From assembly GCF_052857255.1 (NCBI RefSeq), contig NC_135504.1, forward strand, positions 146,532,121 to 146,596,120: a stretch of DNA of 64,000 nucleotides. The letters are read 5' to 3'. The notes under the pieces are model-generated. The model searched no databases. It saw nothing but the letters and a program-made list of their open reading frames with translations, and had not been told where the DNA came from. Numbering within the stretch: the stretch's first letter is position 1; every line of letters begins with the position of its first letter. This document shows positions 35,872 through 46,938 of the stretch, in pieces. The position numbers and the translations under genes are program-made. This stretch comes from Amblyomma americanum. Taxonomy: Eukaryota; Arthropoda; Arachnida; Ixodida; Ixodidae.

Positions 35872-36773
35872 GATTTGACGCGTATCAGAGGAACACTTGT
35901 AAAGCCGATGTGTTGTGATTTATCTCGTTTCGGCCTAAAACAGCTTGTTTCGCTGTATTAAGCAGGAATACATGCTTTTCGCGCCGTTATAAGAGAAAAA
36001 GTTTTGACGCGTATCAGAGGAACACTTGTAAAACTGATGTGTTGTGATTTAGCTCGTTTCGGTCTAAAACAGCTTGTTTCGCTGTATTAAGCAAGAATAC
36101 ATGCTTTTCGCGCAGTTATAAGCGAAAAAGTTTTGACGCGTGTCACAGGGACACCTGTAAAACCGATGTGTTGTGATTTAACTCGTTTCGGTCTAAAACA
36201 GCTTGTTTCGCTGTATTAGGCAAGAATATATGCTTTTCGCGCAGTTATAAGAGAAAAGGTGACGCGTGTCACAGGGACACTAGTAAAACCGATGTGTTCA
36301 GATTTAGCTCGTTTCGGTCTAAAACAGCTTGTTTCGCTGTATTAAGCACGAATACATGCTTTTCGCACAGGTATAAGAGAAAAAGATTTGACGCGTGTCA
36401 CAGGGACACTTGTAAAACCGATGTGTTCAGATTTAGCTCGTTTCGGTCTAAAACAGCTTGTTTCGCTGTATTAAGCAGGAAAACATGCTTTTCGCGCAAT
36501 TATAAGAGAAAAAGTTTTAAAGGCGTGTCACAGGGATACTTGTAAAACCGATGTGTTCAGATTTACCTCGTTTTGGTCTAAAACAGCTTGTTTCGTTGAA
36601 CTAAGCACGAATACGTGCTTTTCGCGCAGTTATAAGAGAAAAAAGTTTTGACGCGTATCAGAGGAACACTTTTAAAACCGATGTGTTGTGATTTACCTCT
36701 TTTCGGACTAAAACAACTTGTTGCGTTGTATTAAGCAAGAATACATGCTTTTCGCGCAGTTATAAGAGAAAAA
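35872..36773 (+). repeat. Domain C right edge and C/D transition
   Basis: It opens with the aaagccg and caggaat monomer also seen in C1 and C2 (35,900). It then has a gcaagaatatatgc unit (near 36,224), gacactagt (about 36,278), cgcacaggtat, cgcgcaattat and a highly altered caacttgttgcgttg monomer near 36,715. The last monomers belong to no repeated unit, as at the B/C junction. Confidence 0.72.
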
Positions 36774-37932
36774 GTTGACGCGTGTCACAGGGACACATGT
36801 AAAACCGATGTGTTGTGATTTAGCTCGTTTCGGTCTAAAACAGCTTGTTTCGCTGTATTAAGCAAGAATACGTGCTTTTCGCGCAGTTATAAGAGAAAAA
36901 GTTTTGACGCGTGTCACAGGGACACGTGTAAAATCGATGTGTTCATATTTAGCTCGTTTCGGTCTAAAACAGCTTGATTCGTTGTATTAAACACGAATAC
37001 TTGCTTTTCGCGCAGTTATATGAGAAAAAGTTTTGACGCGTATCAGAGGAACACTTGTAAAACCGATGTGTTGTGATTTAGCTCGTTTCGGTCTAAAACA
37101 GCTTGTTTCGCTGTATTAACCAAGAATACATGCTTTTCGCGCAGTTATAAGAGAAAAAGTTTTGACGCGGGTCACAGGGACACTTGTAAAACCGATGTGT
37201 TCTGATTTAGCTCGTTTTGGTCTAAAACAGCTTGTTTCGTTGTATTAAGCACGAATACATGCTTTTCGCGCAGTTATAAGAGAAAAAGTTTTGGCGCGTA
37301 TCAGAGGAACACTTGTAAAACCGATGTGTTGTGATTTAGCTCGTTTCTGTCTAAAACAGCTTGTTTCGCTGTATTAAGCAAGAATACGTGCTTTTCGCGC
37401 AGTTATAAGAGAAAACGTTTAGACGCGTATCAGAGGAACACTTGTAAAACCGATGTGTTGTGATTTAGCTCGTTTCGGTTTAAAACAGCTTGTTTCGTTG
37501 TATTAAGCACGAATACATGCTTTTCGCGCAAAGAGAAAAAGTTTTGACGCGTATCAGAGGAACACTTGTAAAACCGATGTGTTGTGAGTTAGCTCGTTTC
37601 GGTCTAAAACAGCTTGTTTCGCTGTATTAAGCAAGAATACATGCTTTTCGCGCAGTTATAAGAGAGAAAGTTTTGACGCGTGTCACAGGGAGACTTGTAA
37701 AACCGATGTGTTCAGATTTACCTCGTTTCGGTCTAAAACAGCTTGTTTCGTTGGACTAAGCAGGAATACATGCTTTTCGCGCAGTTATAAGAGAAAGAGT
37801 GTTAAAGGCGTGTCACAGGGACACTTGTAAAACCGATGTGTTCAGATTTACCTCGTTTCGGTCTAAAACAGCTTGTTTCGTTGGACTAAGCACGAATACA
37901 TGCTTTTCGCGCAGTTATAAGAGAAAAAAGTT
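36774..37932 (+). repeat. Domain D left flank, copy 1 (1,159 bp)
   Basis: It begins with a shortened gttgacgcg monomer followed by gacacatgt, then aaatcgatgtgttcat (36,931) and gaaaacgtttag (37,411). A five-base loss, cgcgcaaagag, lies near 37,527. It matches 44,244-45,020 at offsets 7,470, 7,212 and 7,088 as three monomers drop out of the second copy. Confidence 0.82.
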
Positions 37933-39850
37933 TTGACGCGTATCAGAGGAACACTTGTAAAACCGATGTGTTGTGATTTAGCTCGTTTCGGTCTAAAACA
38001 GCTTGTTTCGCTGTATTAAGCAAGAATACGTGCTTTTCGCGCAGTTATAAGAGAAAAAGTTTTGACGCGTGTCACAGGGACACTTGTAAAACCGATGTGT
38101 TCAGATTTACCTCGTTTTGGTGTAAAACAGCTTGTTTCGTTGTATTAGGCACGAATACATGCTTTTCGCGCAGTTATAGAAGAAAAAGATTTGACGCGTA
38201 TCAGAGGAACACTTGTAAATCCGATGTGTGGTGATTTAGCTCTTTTCGGTCTAAAACAGCTTGTTTCGTATTATTAAGCAAGAATACGTGCTTTTCGCGC
38301 AGTAATAAGAGAAAAAGTTTTGACGCGTGTCACAGGGACACTCGTAAAACCGATGTGTTCAGATTTACCCCGTTCGGTCTAAAACAGCTTGTTTCGTTAG
38401 ACTAAACACGAATACATGCTTTTCGCGCAGTTATAAGAGAAAAAAGCTTTGACGCGTATCAGAGGAACACTTGTAAAACCGATGTGCTGTGATTTAGCTC
38501 GTTTCGGTCTAAAACAGCTTGTTTCGCTGTATTAAGCAAGAATACGTGCTTTTCGCGCAGTTATAAGAGAAAAAGTTTTGAGTATCACGTGGATACTTGT
38601 AAAACCGATGCGTTCAGATACAGCTCGTTTCAGTCTAAAACAGTTTGATTCGTTGTATTAAGCACGAATACATGCTTTTCGCGCAGTTATAAGAGAAAAA
38701 GTTGACGAGTATCACGTGGATACTTGTAAAACCGATGCCTTCAGATGCAGCTCGTTTCGGTCTAAAACAGCTTGTTTCGTTTTATTAAGCACGAATACAT
38801 GCTTTTCGCGCAGTTACAAGAGAAAAAGTTTTGACGCGTATCAGAGGAACACTTGTAAAACCGATGTGTTGTGATTTAACTCGTTTCGGTCTAAAACAGC
38901 TTGTTTCGCTGTATTAAGCAAGAATACATGCTTTTCGCGCAGTTATAAGAGAAAAAGTTGTGACGCGTGTCACAGGGACACTTGTAAAACCGATGTGTTC
39001 AGATTTAGCTCGTTTCGGTCTAAAACAGCTTGTTTCGTTGTATTAAGCAAGAATGCATGCTTTTCGCGCAGTTATAAGAGAAAAAGTTTAGACGCGTATC
39101 AGAGGAACACTTGTAAAACCGATGTGTTGTGATTTAGCTCGTTTCGGTCTAAAACAGCTTGTTTCGTTGTATTAGGCAAGAATACATGCTTTTCGCGCAG
39201 TTATAAGAGAAAAAGTTTTGACGCGTATCAGAGGAACGCTTGTAAAACCGATGTGTTGTGATTTAGCTCGTTTCGGTCTAAAACAGCTTGTTTCGCTGTA
39301 TTAAGCAAGAATACATGCTTTTCGCGCAGTTATTAGAGAAAAAGTTTTCACACTTGTAATACCGATGTGTTGTGATTTGGCTCGTTTCGGTCTAAAACAG
39401 CTTGTTTCGTTGTATTAAGCACAAATACATGCTTTTCGCGCAGGTATAAGAGAAAAAGTTTTAAAGGCATGTCACAGGGACACTTGTAAAACCGATGTGT
39501 TCAGATTTACCTCGTTTCGGTCTAAAACAGCTTGTTTCGTTGGACTAAGCAGGAATACATGCTTTTCGCGCAGTTATAAGAGAAAAATAGTTCTGACGCG
39601 TATCAGAGGAACACTTGTAAAACCGATGTGTTGTGATTTAGCTCGTTTCGGTCTAAAACAGCTTGTTTCGCTGTATTAAGCAAGAATACATGCTTTTCGC
39701 GCAGTTATAAGAAAAAAAGTTTAGACGCGTATTAGAGGAACACTTGTAAAACCGATGTGTTGTGATTTAGCTCGTTTCGGTCTAAAACAGCTTGTTTCGT
39801 TGTATTAAGCAAGAATACATGCTTTTCGCGCAGTTATAAGAGAAAAAGTT
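37933..39850 (+). repeat. 15-monomer HOR D, copy 1 (1,918 bp)
   Basis: Order of markers: cgtaataagag region, ccccgttcgg (one base lost), gagtatcacgtggatac twice (38,582 and 38,709), gatgccttc, gttgtgacgcg, gaatgcatgc, the 114-bp monomer, ttaaaggcatg, ttggac and gtcaaagg at the end. It differs from copies 2 and 3 in its first monomers. Confidence 0.83.
39254..39367 (+). repeat. Truncated 114-bp monomer (15-bp deletion), copy 1
   Basis: The stretch gcgtatcagaggaac is missing, so gttttcac joins acttgtaat. The monomer also carries ttattagag in place of ttataagag. The next monomer has taatacc and ttggctcg, so the pair moves as a block in domains D and E. Confidence 0.85.
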
Positions 39851-41890
39851 TTGACGCGTGTCAAAGGAACACTTGTAAAACCGATGTGTTGTGATTTAGC
39901 TCGTTTCGGTCTAAAACAGCTTGTTTCGCTGTATTAAGCAAGAACACATGCTTTTCGCGCAGTTATAAGAGAAAAAGTTTTGACGCGTGTCACAGGGACA
40001 CTTGTAAAACCGATGTGTTCAGATTTAGCTCGTTTCGGTCTAAAACAGCTTGTTTCGTCGTATTAAGCACGAATACATGCTTTTCGCGCAGTTTTAAGAG
40101 AAAAAGTTTAGACGCGTATCAGAGGAACACTTGTAAAACCGATGTGTTGTGATTTAGCTCGTTTCGGTCTAAAACAGCTTGTTTCGTTGTATTAAGCAAG
40201 AATACATGCTTTTCGCGCAGTTATAAAAGAAAAAGATTTGACGCGTATCAGAGGAACACTTGTAAAGCCGATGTGTTGTGATTTATCTCGATTTCGGTCT
40301 AAAACAGCTTGTTTCGCTGTATTAAGCAGGAATACAAGCTTTTCGCGCAGTTATAAGAGAAAAAGTTTTAAAGGCGTGTCACAGGGACACTTGTAAAACC
40401 GATGTGTTCAGATTTACCCCGTTTTGGTTTAAAACAGCTTGTTTCGTTAGACTAAGCACGAATACATGCTTTTCGCGCAGTTATAAGAGAAAAAAGTTTT
40501 GACGCGTATCAGAGGAACACTTGTAAAACCGATGTGTTGAGATTTAGCTCGTTTCGGTCTAAAACAGCTTGTTTCGCTGTATTAAGCAAGAATACGTGCT
40601 TTTCGCGCAGTTATAAGAGAAAAAGTTTTGACGCGTGTCACAGGGACACTTGTAAAACCGATGTGTTCAGATCTAGCTCGTTTTGGTGTAAAACAGCTTG
40701 TTTCGTTGTATTAAGCACGAATACATGCTTTTCGCGCAGTTATAAGAGAAAAAGTTTAGACGCGTATCAGAGGAACACTTGTAAAACCGATGTGTTGTGA
40801 TTTAGCTCGTTTCGGTCTAAAACAGCTTGTTTCGTTGTATTAAGCAAGAATACATGCTTTTCGTGCAGTTATAACAGAAAAAGTTTTCACGCGTATCAGA
40901 GGAACACTTGTAAAACCGATGTGTTGTGATTTAGCTCGTTTCGGTCTAAAACAGCTTGTTTCGTTGTATTAAGCAAGAATACATGCTTTTCGCGCAGTTA
41001 TAAGAGAAAAAGTTTTGACGCGTGTCACAGGGACACTTGTAAAACCGATGTGTTCAGATTTACCTCGTTTCGGTCTAAAACAGCTTGTTTCGTTGAACTA
41101 AGCACGAATACATGCTTTTCGCGCAATAATAAGAGAAAAAAGTTTTGACGCCTATCAGAGCAACACTTGTAAAACCGATGTGTTGCGATTTAGCTCGTTT
41201 CGGTCTAAAACAGCTTGTTTCGCTGTATTAAGCAAGAATACATGCTTTTCGCGCAGTTATAAGAGAAAAAGTTTTGACGCGTGTCACAGGAACACTTGTA
41301 AAACCGATGTGTTGTGATTTAGCTCGTTTCGGTCTAAAACAGCTTGTTTCGTTGTAATAAGCAGGAATACATGCTTTTCGCGCAGTTATAAGAGAAAAAG
41401 TTTTGACGCGTGTCACAGGGACACTTGTAAAACCGATGTGTTCAGATTTACCTCGTTTCGGTCTAAAACAGCTTGTTTCGCTGTATTAAGCAAGAATACA
41501 TGCTTTTCGCGCAGTTATAAGAGAAAAAGTTTTGACCCGTGTCACAGGAACACTTGTAAAATCGATGTGTTGTGATTTAGCTCGTTTCGGTCTAAAACAG
41601 CTTGTTTCGTTGTATTAAGCAAGAATACATGCTTTTCGCGCAGTTATAAGAGAAAAAGTTTTGACGCGTGTCACAGGGACACTTGTAAAACCGATGTGTT
41701 CAGATATACCTCGTTTCGGTCTAAAACAGCTTGTTTCGTTGAACTAAGCACGAATACATGCTTTTCGCGCAGTAATAAGAGAAAAACGTTTTGACGCGTA
41801 TCAGAGCACCACTTGTAAAACCGATGTGTTCAGATTTAGCTCGTTTCGGTCTAAAACAGCTTGTTTCGCTGTATTAAGCAAGAATACATG
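39851..41890 (+). repeat. E-type segment inside domain D
   Basis: It carries gaacacatgc, cagttttaag, gatctagctcgttttggtg (40,670) and tgttgcgattt (41,181), all typical of 48.9-64 kb. The start matches 48,856 (offset 9,005) and tgttgcg matches 50,701 (offset 9,520). The gap between these offsets reflects a 775-bp duplication and monomer losses. Confidence 0.8.
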
Positions 41891-43305
41891 CTTTTCGCGC
41901 AGTTATAAGAGAAAAAGTTTTGACGAATATCACGTGGACACTTGTAAAACCGATGTGTTGTGATTTAGCTCGTTTCGGTCTAAAACAGCTTGTTTCGCTG
42001 TATTAAGCAAGAATACATGCTTTTCGCGCAGTTATAAGAGAAAAAGTTTTGACGCGTGTCACAGGGACACTTGTAAAACCGATGTGTTGTGATTTAGCTC
42101 GTTTCGGTCTAAAACAGCTTGTTTCGTTGTATTAAGCAAGAATACATGCTTTTCGCGCAGTTATAAGAGAAAAAGTTTTGACGCGTATCAGAGGAACACT
42201 TGTAAAACCGATGTGTTGTGATTTAGCTCGTTTCGGTTTAAAACAGCTTGTTTCGCTGTATTAAGCAAGAATACATGCTTTTCGCGCAGTTATAAGAAAA
42301 AAGTTTAGACGCGTATCAGAGGAACACTTGTAAAACCGATGTGTTATGATTTAGCTCGTTTCGGTCTAAAACAGCTTGTTTCGCTGTATTAAGCAAGATT
42401 ACATGCTTTTCGCGCAGTTATAAGAGAAAAAGTTTTGACGCGTGTCACAGGGACACTTGTAAAACCGATGTGTTCAGATTTAGCTCGTTTCGGTCTGAAA
42501 CAGCTTGTTTCGTCGTATTAAGCACGAATACATGCTTTTCGCGCAGTTATAAGAGAAAAAGATTTGACGCGTATCAGAGGAACACTTGTAAAGCCGATGT
42601 GTTGTGATTTATCTCGATTTCGGTCTAAAACAGCTTGTTTCGCTGTATTAAGCAGGAATACATGCTTTTCGCGCAATTATAAGAGAAAAAGTTTTAAAGG
42701 CGTGTCACAGGGACACTTGTAAAACCGATGTGTTCAGATTTACCCCGTTTCGGTCTAAAACAGCTTGTTTCGTTAGACTAAGCACGAATACATGCTTTTC
42801 GCGCAGTTATAAGAGAAAAAAGTTTTGACGCGTATCAGAGGAACACTTGTAAAACCGATATGTTGTGATTTAGCTCGTTTCGGTCTAAAACAGCTTGTTT
42901 CGCTGTATTAGGCAAGAATACGTGCTTTTCGCGCAGTTATAAGAGAAAAAGTTTTGACGCGTGTCACAGGGACCTTGTAAAACCGATGTGTTCAGATCTA
43001 GCTCGTTTTGGTGTAAAACCGCTTGTTTCGTTGTATTAAGCACGAATACATGCTTTTCACGCAGTTATAAGAGAAAAAGTTTAGACGCGTATCAGAGGAA
43101 CACTTGTAAAACCGATGTGTTGTGATTTAGCTCGTTTCGGTCTAAAACAACTTGTTTCGTTGTATTAAGCAAGAATACATGCTTTTCGCGCAGTTATAAG
43201 AGAAAAAGTTTTGACGCGTATCAGAGGAACACTTGTAAAACCGGTGTGTTGTGATTTAGCTCGTTTCGGTCTAAAACAGCTTGTTTCGCTGTATTAAGCA
43301 AGAAC
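41890..43305 (+). repeat. ~1.4-kb segment shared with 61,950-63,366 (copy 1)
   Basis: Markers at 41,922 (gacgaatat), 42,338 (gatgtgttat), 42,857 (gatatgttg) and 42,995 (gatctag) recur at 61,982, 62,399, 62,918 and 63,058. The offset is 20,060-20,063, and the last step is a two-base loss (gggaccttg) in this copy. Both flanks differ between the two places. Confidence 0.85.
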
Positions 43306-44243
43306 ACATGCTTTTCGCGCAGTTATAAGAGAAAGAGTTTTGACGCGTGTCACAGGGACACTTGTAAAACCGATGTGTTCAGATTTAGCTCGTTTCGGTC
43401 TAAAACAGCTTGTTTCGTTGGACCAAGCAGGAATACATGCTTTTCGCGCAGTTATAAGAGAAAAAGTGTTAAAGGCGTGTCACAGGGACACTTGTAAAAC
43501 CGATGTGTTCAGATTTACCTCGTTTCGGTCTAAAACAGCTTGTTTCGTTGGACTAATCACGAATACATGCTTTTCGCGCAGTTATAAGAGAAAAAAGTTT
43601 TGACGCGTATCAGAGGAACACTTGTAAAACCGATATGTTGTGATTTAGCTCGTTTCGGTCTAAAACAGCTTGTTTCGCGGTATCAAGCAAGAATACGTGC
43701 TTTTCGCGCAGTTATAAGAGAAAAAGTTTTGACGCGTGTCACAGGGACACGTGTAAAACCGACGTGTTCAGATTTACCTCGTTTTGGTATAAAACAGCTT
43801 GTTTCGTTGTTTTAAGCACGAATACATGCTTTTCGCGCAGTTATAGAAGAAAAAGATTTGACGCGTATCAGAGGAACACTTGTAAATCCGATGTGTGGTG
43901 ATTTAGCTCTTTTCGGTCTAAAACAGCTTGTTTCGTATTATTAAGCAAGAATACGTGCTTTTCGCGCTGTAATAAGAGAAAAAGTTTTGACGCGTGTCAC
44001 AGGGACACTCGTAAAACCGATGTGTTCAGATTTACCTCGTTTCGGTCTAAAACAGCTTGTTTCAATGGACTAAGCACGAATACATGCCTTTCGCGCAGTT
44101 ATAAGAGAAAAAAAGATTTGACGCGTATCAGAGGAACACTTGTAAAACCGATGTGTTGTGATTTAGCTCGTTTCGGTCTAAAACACCTTGTTTCGCGGTA
44201 TTAAGCAAGAATACATGCTTTTCGCGCAGTTATAAGAGAAAAA
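43306..44243 (+). repeat. Domain D segment with ttggac and gcggtatcaag monomers
   Basis: It includes ttggaccaag (about 43,429), gtgttaaaggcg, ttggactaat, gcggtatcaagc (about 43,678), ttatagaag and gatgtgtgg monomers. From 43,600 it parallels 45,021 at offset 1,421 up to about 44,020, then switches to a ttcaatggac monomer and three near-plain units. Confidence 0.78.
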
Positions 44244-45020
44244 GTTGACGCGTGTCACAGGGACACATGTAAAACCGATGTGTTGTGATTTAGCTCGTTT
44301 CGGTCTAAAACAGCTTGTTTCGCTGTATTAAGCAAGAATACGTGCTTTTCGCGCAGTTATAAGAGAAAAAGTTTTGACGCGTGTCACAGGGACACGTGTA
44401 AAATCGATGTGTTCATATTTAGCTCGTTTCGGTCTAAAACAGCTTGATTCGTTGTATTAAACACGAATACTTGCTTTTCGCGCAGTTATAAGAGAAAAAG
44501 TTTTGACGCGTATCAGAGGAACACTTGTAAAACCGATGTGTTGTGATTTAGCTCGTTTCGGTCTAAAACAGCTTGTTTCGCTGTATTAAGCAAGAATACG
44601 TGCTTTTCGCGCAGTTATAAGAGAAAACGTTTAGACGCGTATCAGAGGAACACTTGTAAAACCGATGTGTTGTGAGTTAGCTCGTTTCGGTCTAAAACAG
44701 CTTGTTTCGCTGTATTAAGCAAGAATACATGCTTTTCGCGCAGTTATAAGAGAGAAAGTTTTGACGCGTGTCACAGGGAGACTTGTAAAACCGATGTGTT
44801 CAGATTTACCTCGTTTCGGTCTAAAACAGCTTGTTTCGTTGGACTAAGCAGGAATACATGCTTTTCGCGCAGTTATAAGAGAAAAAGTGTTAAAGGCGTG
44901 TCACAGGGACACTTGTAAAACCGATGTGTTCAGATTTACCTCGTTTCGGTCTAAAACAGCTTGTTTCGTTGGACTAAGCACGAATACATGCTTTTCGCGC
45001 AGTTATAAGAGAAAAAAGTT
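44244..45020 (+). repeat. Domain D left flank, copy 2 (777 bp)
   Basis: Shortened version of 36,774-37,932 with three monomers missing. Markers are gttgacgcg at 44,244, aaatcgatg at 44,401 and gaaaacg at 44,623. Confidence 0.82.
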
Positions 45021-46938
45021 TTGACGCGTATCAGAGGAACACTTGTAAAACCGATGTGCTGTGATTTAGCTCGTTTCGGTCTAAAACAGCTTGTTTCGCG
45101 GTATCAAGCAAGAATACGTGCTTTTCGCGCAGTTATAAGAGAAAAAGTTTTGACGCGTGTCACAGGGACACGTGTAAAACCGACGTGTTCAGATTTACCT
45201 CGTTTTGGTATAAAACAGCTCGTTTCGTTGTTTTAAGCACGAATACATGCTTTTCGCGCAGTTATAGAAGAAAAAGATTTGACGCGTATCAGAGGAACAC
45301 TTGTAAATCCGATGTGTGGTGATTTAGCTCTTTTCGGTCTAAAACAGCTTGTTTCGTATTATTAAGCAAGAATACGTGCTTTTCGCGCAGTAATAAGAGA
45401 AAAAGTTTTGACGCGTGTCACAGGGACACTCGTAAAACCGATATGTTCAGATTTACCCCGTTCGGTCTAAAACAGCTTGTTTCGTTAGACTAAGCACGAA
45501 TACATGCTTTTCGCGCAGTTATAAGAGAAAAAAGCTTTGACGCGTATCAGAGGAACACTTGTAAAACCGATGTGCTGTGATTTAGCACGTTTCGGTCTAA
45601 AACAGCTTGTTTCGCTGTATTAAGCAAGAATACGTGCTTTTCGCGCAGTTATAAGAGAAAAAGTTTTGAGTATCACGTGGATACTTGTAAAACCGATGCG
45701 TTCAGATACAGCTCGTTTCGGTCTAAAACAGTTTGATTCGTTGTATTAAGCACGAATACATGCTTTTCGCGCAGTTATAAGAGAAAAAGTTGACGAGTAT
45801 CACGTGGATACTTGTAAAACCGATGCCTTCAGATGCAGCTCGTTTCGGTCTAAAACAGCTTGTTTCGTTTTATTAAGCACGAATACATGCTTTTCGCGCA
45901 GTTACAAGAGAAAAAGTTTTGACGCGTATCAGAGGAACACTTGTAAAACCGATGTGTTGTGATTCAACTCGTTTCGGTCTAAAACAGCTTGTTTCGCTGT
46001 ATTAAGCAAGAATACATGCTTTTCGCGCAGTTATAAGAGAAAAAGTTGTGACGCGTGTCACAGGGACACTTGTAAAACCGATGTGTTCAGATTTAGCTCG
46101 TTTCGGTCTAAAACAGCTTGTTTCGTTGTATTAAGCAAGAATGCATGCTTTTCGCGCAGTTATAAGAGAAAAAGTTTAGACGCGTATCAGAGGAACACTT
46201 GTAAAACCGATGTGTTGTGATTTAGCTCGTTTCGGTCTAAAACAGCTTGTTTCGTTGTATTAGGCAAGAATACATGCTTTTCGCGCAGTTATAAGAGAGA
46301 AAGTTTTGACGCGTATCAGAGGAACGCTTGTAAAACCGATGTGTTGTGATTTAGCTCGTTTCGGTCTAAAACAGCTTGTTTCGCTGTATTAAGCAAGAAT
46401 ACATGCTTTTCGCGCAGTTATTAGAGAAAAAGTTTTGACACTTGTAATACCGATGTGTTGTGATTTGGCTCGTTTTGGTCTAAAACAGCTTGTTTCGTTG
46501 TATTAAGCACAAATACATGCTTTTCGCGCAGGTATAAGAGAAAAAGTTTTAAAGGCATGTCACAGGGACACTTGTAAAACCGATGTGTTCAGATTTACCT
46601 CGTTTCGGTCTAAAACAGCTTGTTTCGTTGGACTAAGCAGGAATACATGCTTTTCGCGCAGTTATAAGAGAAAAAAAGTTCTGACGCGTATCAGAGGAAC
46701 ACTTGTAAAACCGATGTGTTGTGATTTAGCTCGTTTCGGTCTAAAACAGCTTGTTTCGCTGTATTAAGCAAGAATACATGCTTTTCGCGCAGTTATAAGA
46801 AAAAAAGTTTAGACGCGTATTAGAGGAACACTTGTAAAACCGATGTGTTGTGATTTAGCTCGTTTCGGTCTAAAACAGCTTGTTTCGTTGTATTAAGCAA
46901 GAATACATGCTTTTCGCGCAGTTATAAGAGAAAAAGTT
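45021..46938 (+). repeat. 15-monomer HOR D, copy 2 (1,918 bp)
   Basis: It starts with gcggtatcaag, ttttggtataaaac and ttatagaag monomers, then follows copy 1 at offset 7,088. Private changes include gattcaactcg near 45,961 and gagagaaagtt near 46,307. Confidence 0.87.
46342..46455 (+). repeat. Truncated 114-bp monomer, copy 2
   Basis: Same deletion, with gttttgac at the joint. Second 15-mer. Confidence 0.87.

Larger units (their letters stand above)
22973..36773 (+). repeat. Domain C: mixed higher-order repeats
   Basis: The domain is recognised by gatcagacgcg monomers at 24,906, 25,680, 27,486, 28,260, 29,034, 30,451, 32,643, 33,288, 33,934, 35,097 and 35,743. Outside it this variant occurs only near 1,996. 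Several amplification units of different length lie side by side, so no single HOR period covers the domain. Confidence 0.85.
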
